DNA from: Rhodococcus sp. IITR03
Lineage (GTDB): Bacteria > Actinomycetota > Actinomycetes > Mycobacteriales > Mycobacteriaceae
Length of the DNA stretch: 6,304 nucleotides
Direction of reading: 5' to 3'
Assembly (NCBI GenBank): GCA_001017865.1
Contig: LATQ01000001.1
Span: 430,910 to 437,213 of the forward strand
The notes under the pieces are model-generated. The model worked only from the letters and a program-made list of their open reading frames with translations, was not told the origin of the DNA and ran no database searches. The position numbers were made by a program, and so were the translations under genes. Of the stretch, positions 5,852 through 6,304 are shown piece by piece; position 1 is the stretch's first letter, and each line of letters begins with the position of its first letter.

Positions 5852-6304
5852 ATGACTCCCGAGCGTGCGCCCCGCATCGCTGTCGGCCCCGAGCGCGACC
5901 CCCGTTTCGAACGGGCGGTCACGGGCGGGGGCGGCGTGCCCTGCGGACTCGAGGACACCCCCGACGCGCTCGTCTGGACGGCCGGGCCGCAGGACTTCCC
6001 CGAGGTCCTCCCCGCCTCCGTCCGCTGGGTACAGCTACCGTCCGCCGGTGTCGAGTACTGGCTGTCGCAGGGCGTCGTCAAGGCCCACCCTCGCGTCACC
6101 TGGACGTCGGCGGCCGCGGCGTACTCCACGACCGTCGCCGAACACGCGCTCCTGCTCCTGCTCGCCGGGGTCCGGGCCCTGCCGGCCCATCTGGCGGCCA
6201 CCTCGTGGACACCCGAGAGTCTCGCGCCGGTCGTCGGCACCCTCCGCGGCGCGACGGTCGGGATCATCGGCGCCGGCGGTGCGCCGGGCGGCTGATCCGA
6301 TCGC
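5852..6304 (+). CDS. D-isomer-specific 2-hydroxyacid dehydrogenase family protein, N-terminal part
   Basis: A partial gene for an NAD(P)-dependent D-2-hydroxyacid dehydrogenase. About 145 residues are visible: MTPERAPRIAVGPERDPR, then WVQLPSAGVEYW (the family's xQxxxAGxD-like segment), TTVAEHALLLLLAGVR, and the start of the Rossmann domain, RGATVGIIGAGG. A stop appears at 6293-6295 directly after the glycine-rich loop. One base seems missing in the GGG at about 6286-6288, since adding a G lets the frame continue as GRLIRS off the window end. The restored loop would read GAGGAPG, one residue longer than the usual GxGxxG, so another error is possible. Start ATG 5852 was chosen over GTG 5816 because of the promoter placed between them. 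Substrate is unknown, and nothing ties it to ectoine metabolism beyond position. Confidence 0.8.

Noticed and set aside
4615..6267. Minus-strand open frame of about 550 codons opposite ectB, ectC and the dehydrogenase
   Set aside because: Runs antisense through three recognised genes, with no family motifs; explained by high GC and wobble-position bias on the other strand.
1..6304. CRISPR array, tRNA/rRNA gene, transposase or attachment site
   Set aside because: No spaced direct repeats of CRISPR type, no tRNA-like cloverleaf, and no transposase or integrase motifs were seen.

Overview
The window is high-GC actinobacterial DNA. Codon use, the gene families and the ectABC order suggest the Mycobacteriales, probably Rhodococcus or a close relative; this is inference from family resemblance, with no search run. 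Most of it is ordinary: a CoA-transferase, a RecQ-type helicase, an ectoine biosynthesis operon and a dehydrogenase.

Layout. At the left, on the minus strand, is the N-terminal half of an acetyl-CoA hydrolase/succinyl-CoA:acetate CoA-transferase family protein that runs off the window start. A divergent intergenic region of about 310 bp follows. It holds two similar 15-bp palindromes, a possible leftward -10 box and three exact-period 21-bp tandem repeats. Next, rightward, is a long recQ-family helicase gene (1100-3277). It encodes a RecQ helicase core, a four-Cys zinc cluster whose linker carries a duplicated 27-bp unit, and a C-terminal phosphoribosyltransferase-like domain. A 141-bp gap then holds a textbook CRP/GlxR-type palindrome, a strong Shine-Dalgarno followed by a 26-codon ORF, and a candidate ectA promoter. 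ectA (3419-4000), ectB (4061-5347) and ectC (5404-5802) follow on the same strand with gaps of 60 and 56 bp, so they are probably one operon. Right after ectC a leaderless-type promoter drives a D-2-hydroxyacid dehydrogenase-family gene cut by the window end. No ectD (ectoine hydroxylase) follows ectC inside the window.

Pathway. EctB transaminates L-aspartate-beta-semialdehyde to L-2,4-diaminobutyrate, EctA acetylates this on the gamma-amino group, and EctC cyclises the product to ectoine, an osmoprotectant.

Sequence quality. recQ, ectB, the CoA-transferase and the dehydrogenase are interrupted by single-base shifts, about 11 missing bases and perhaps 2 extra ones. Nearly all lie where one copy of a doubled or homopolymer base seems to be missing. 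In every case the conserved protein resumes immediately in the new frame, and the repaired recQ and ectB lengths are exact multiples of three. I read these as sequencing or assembly errors rather than decay, and give each gene as one full span.
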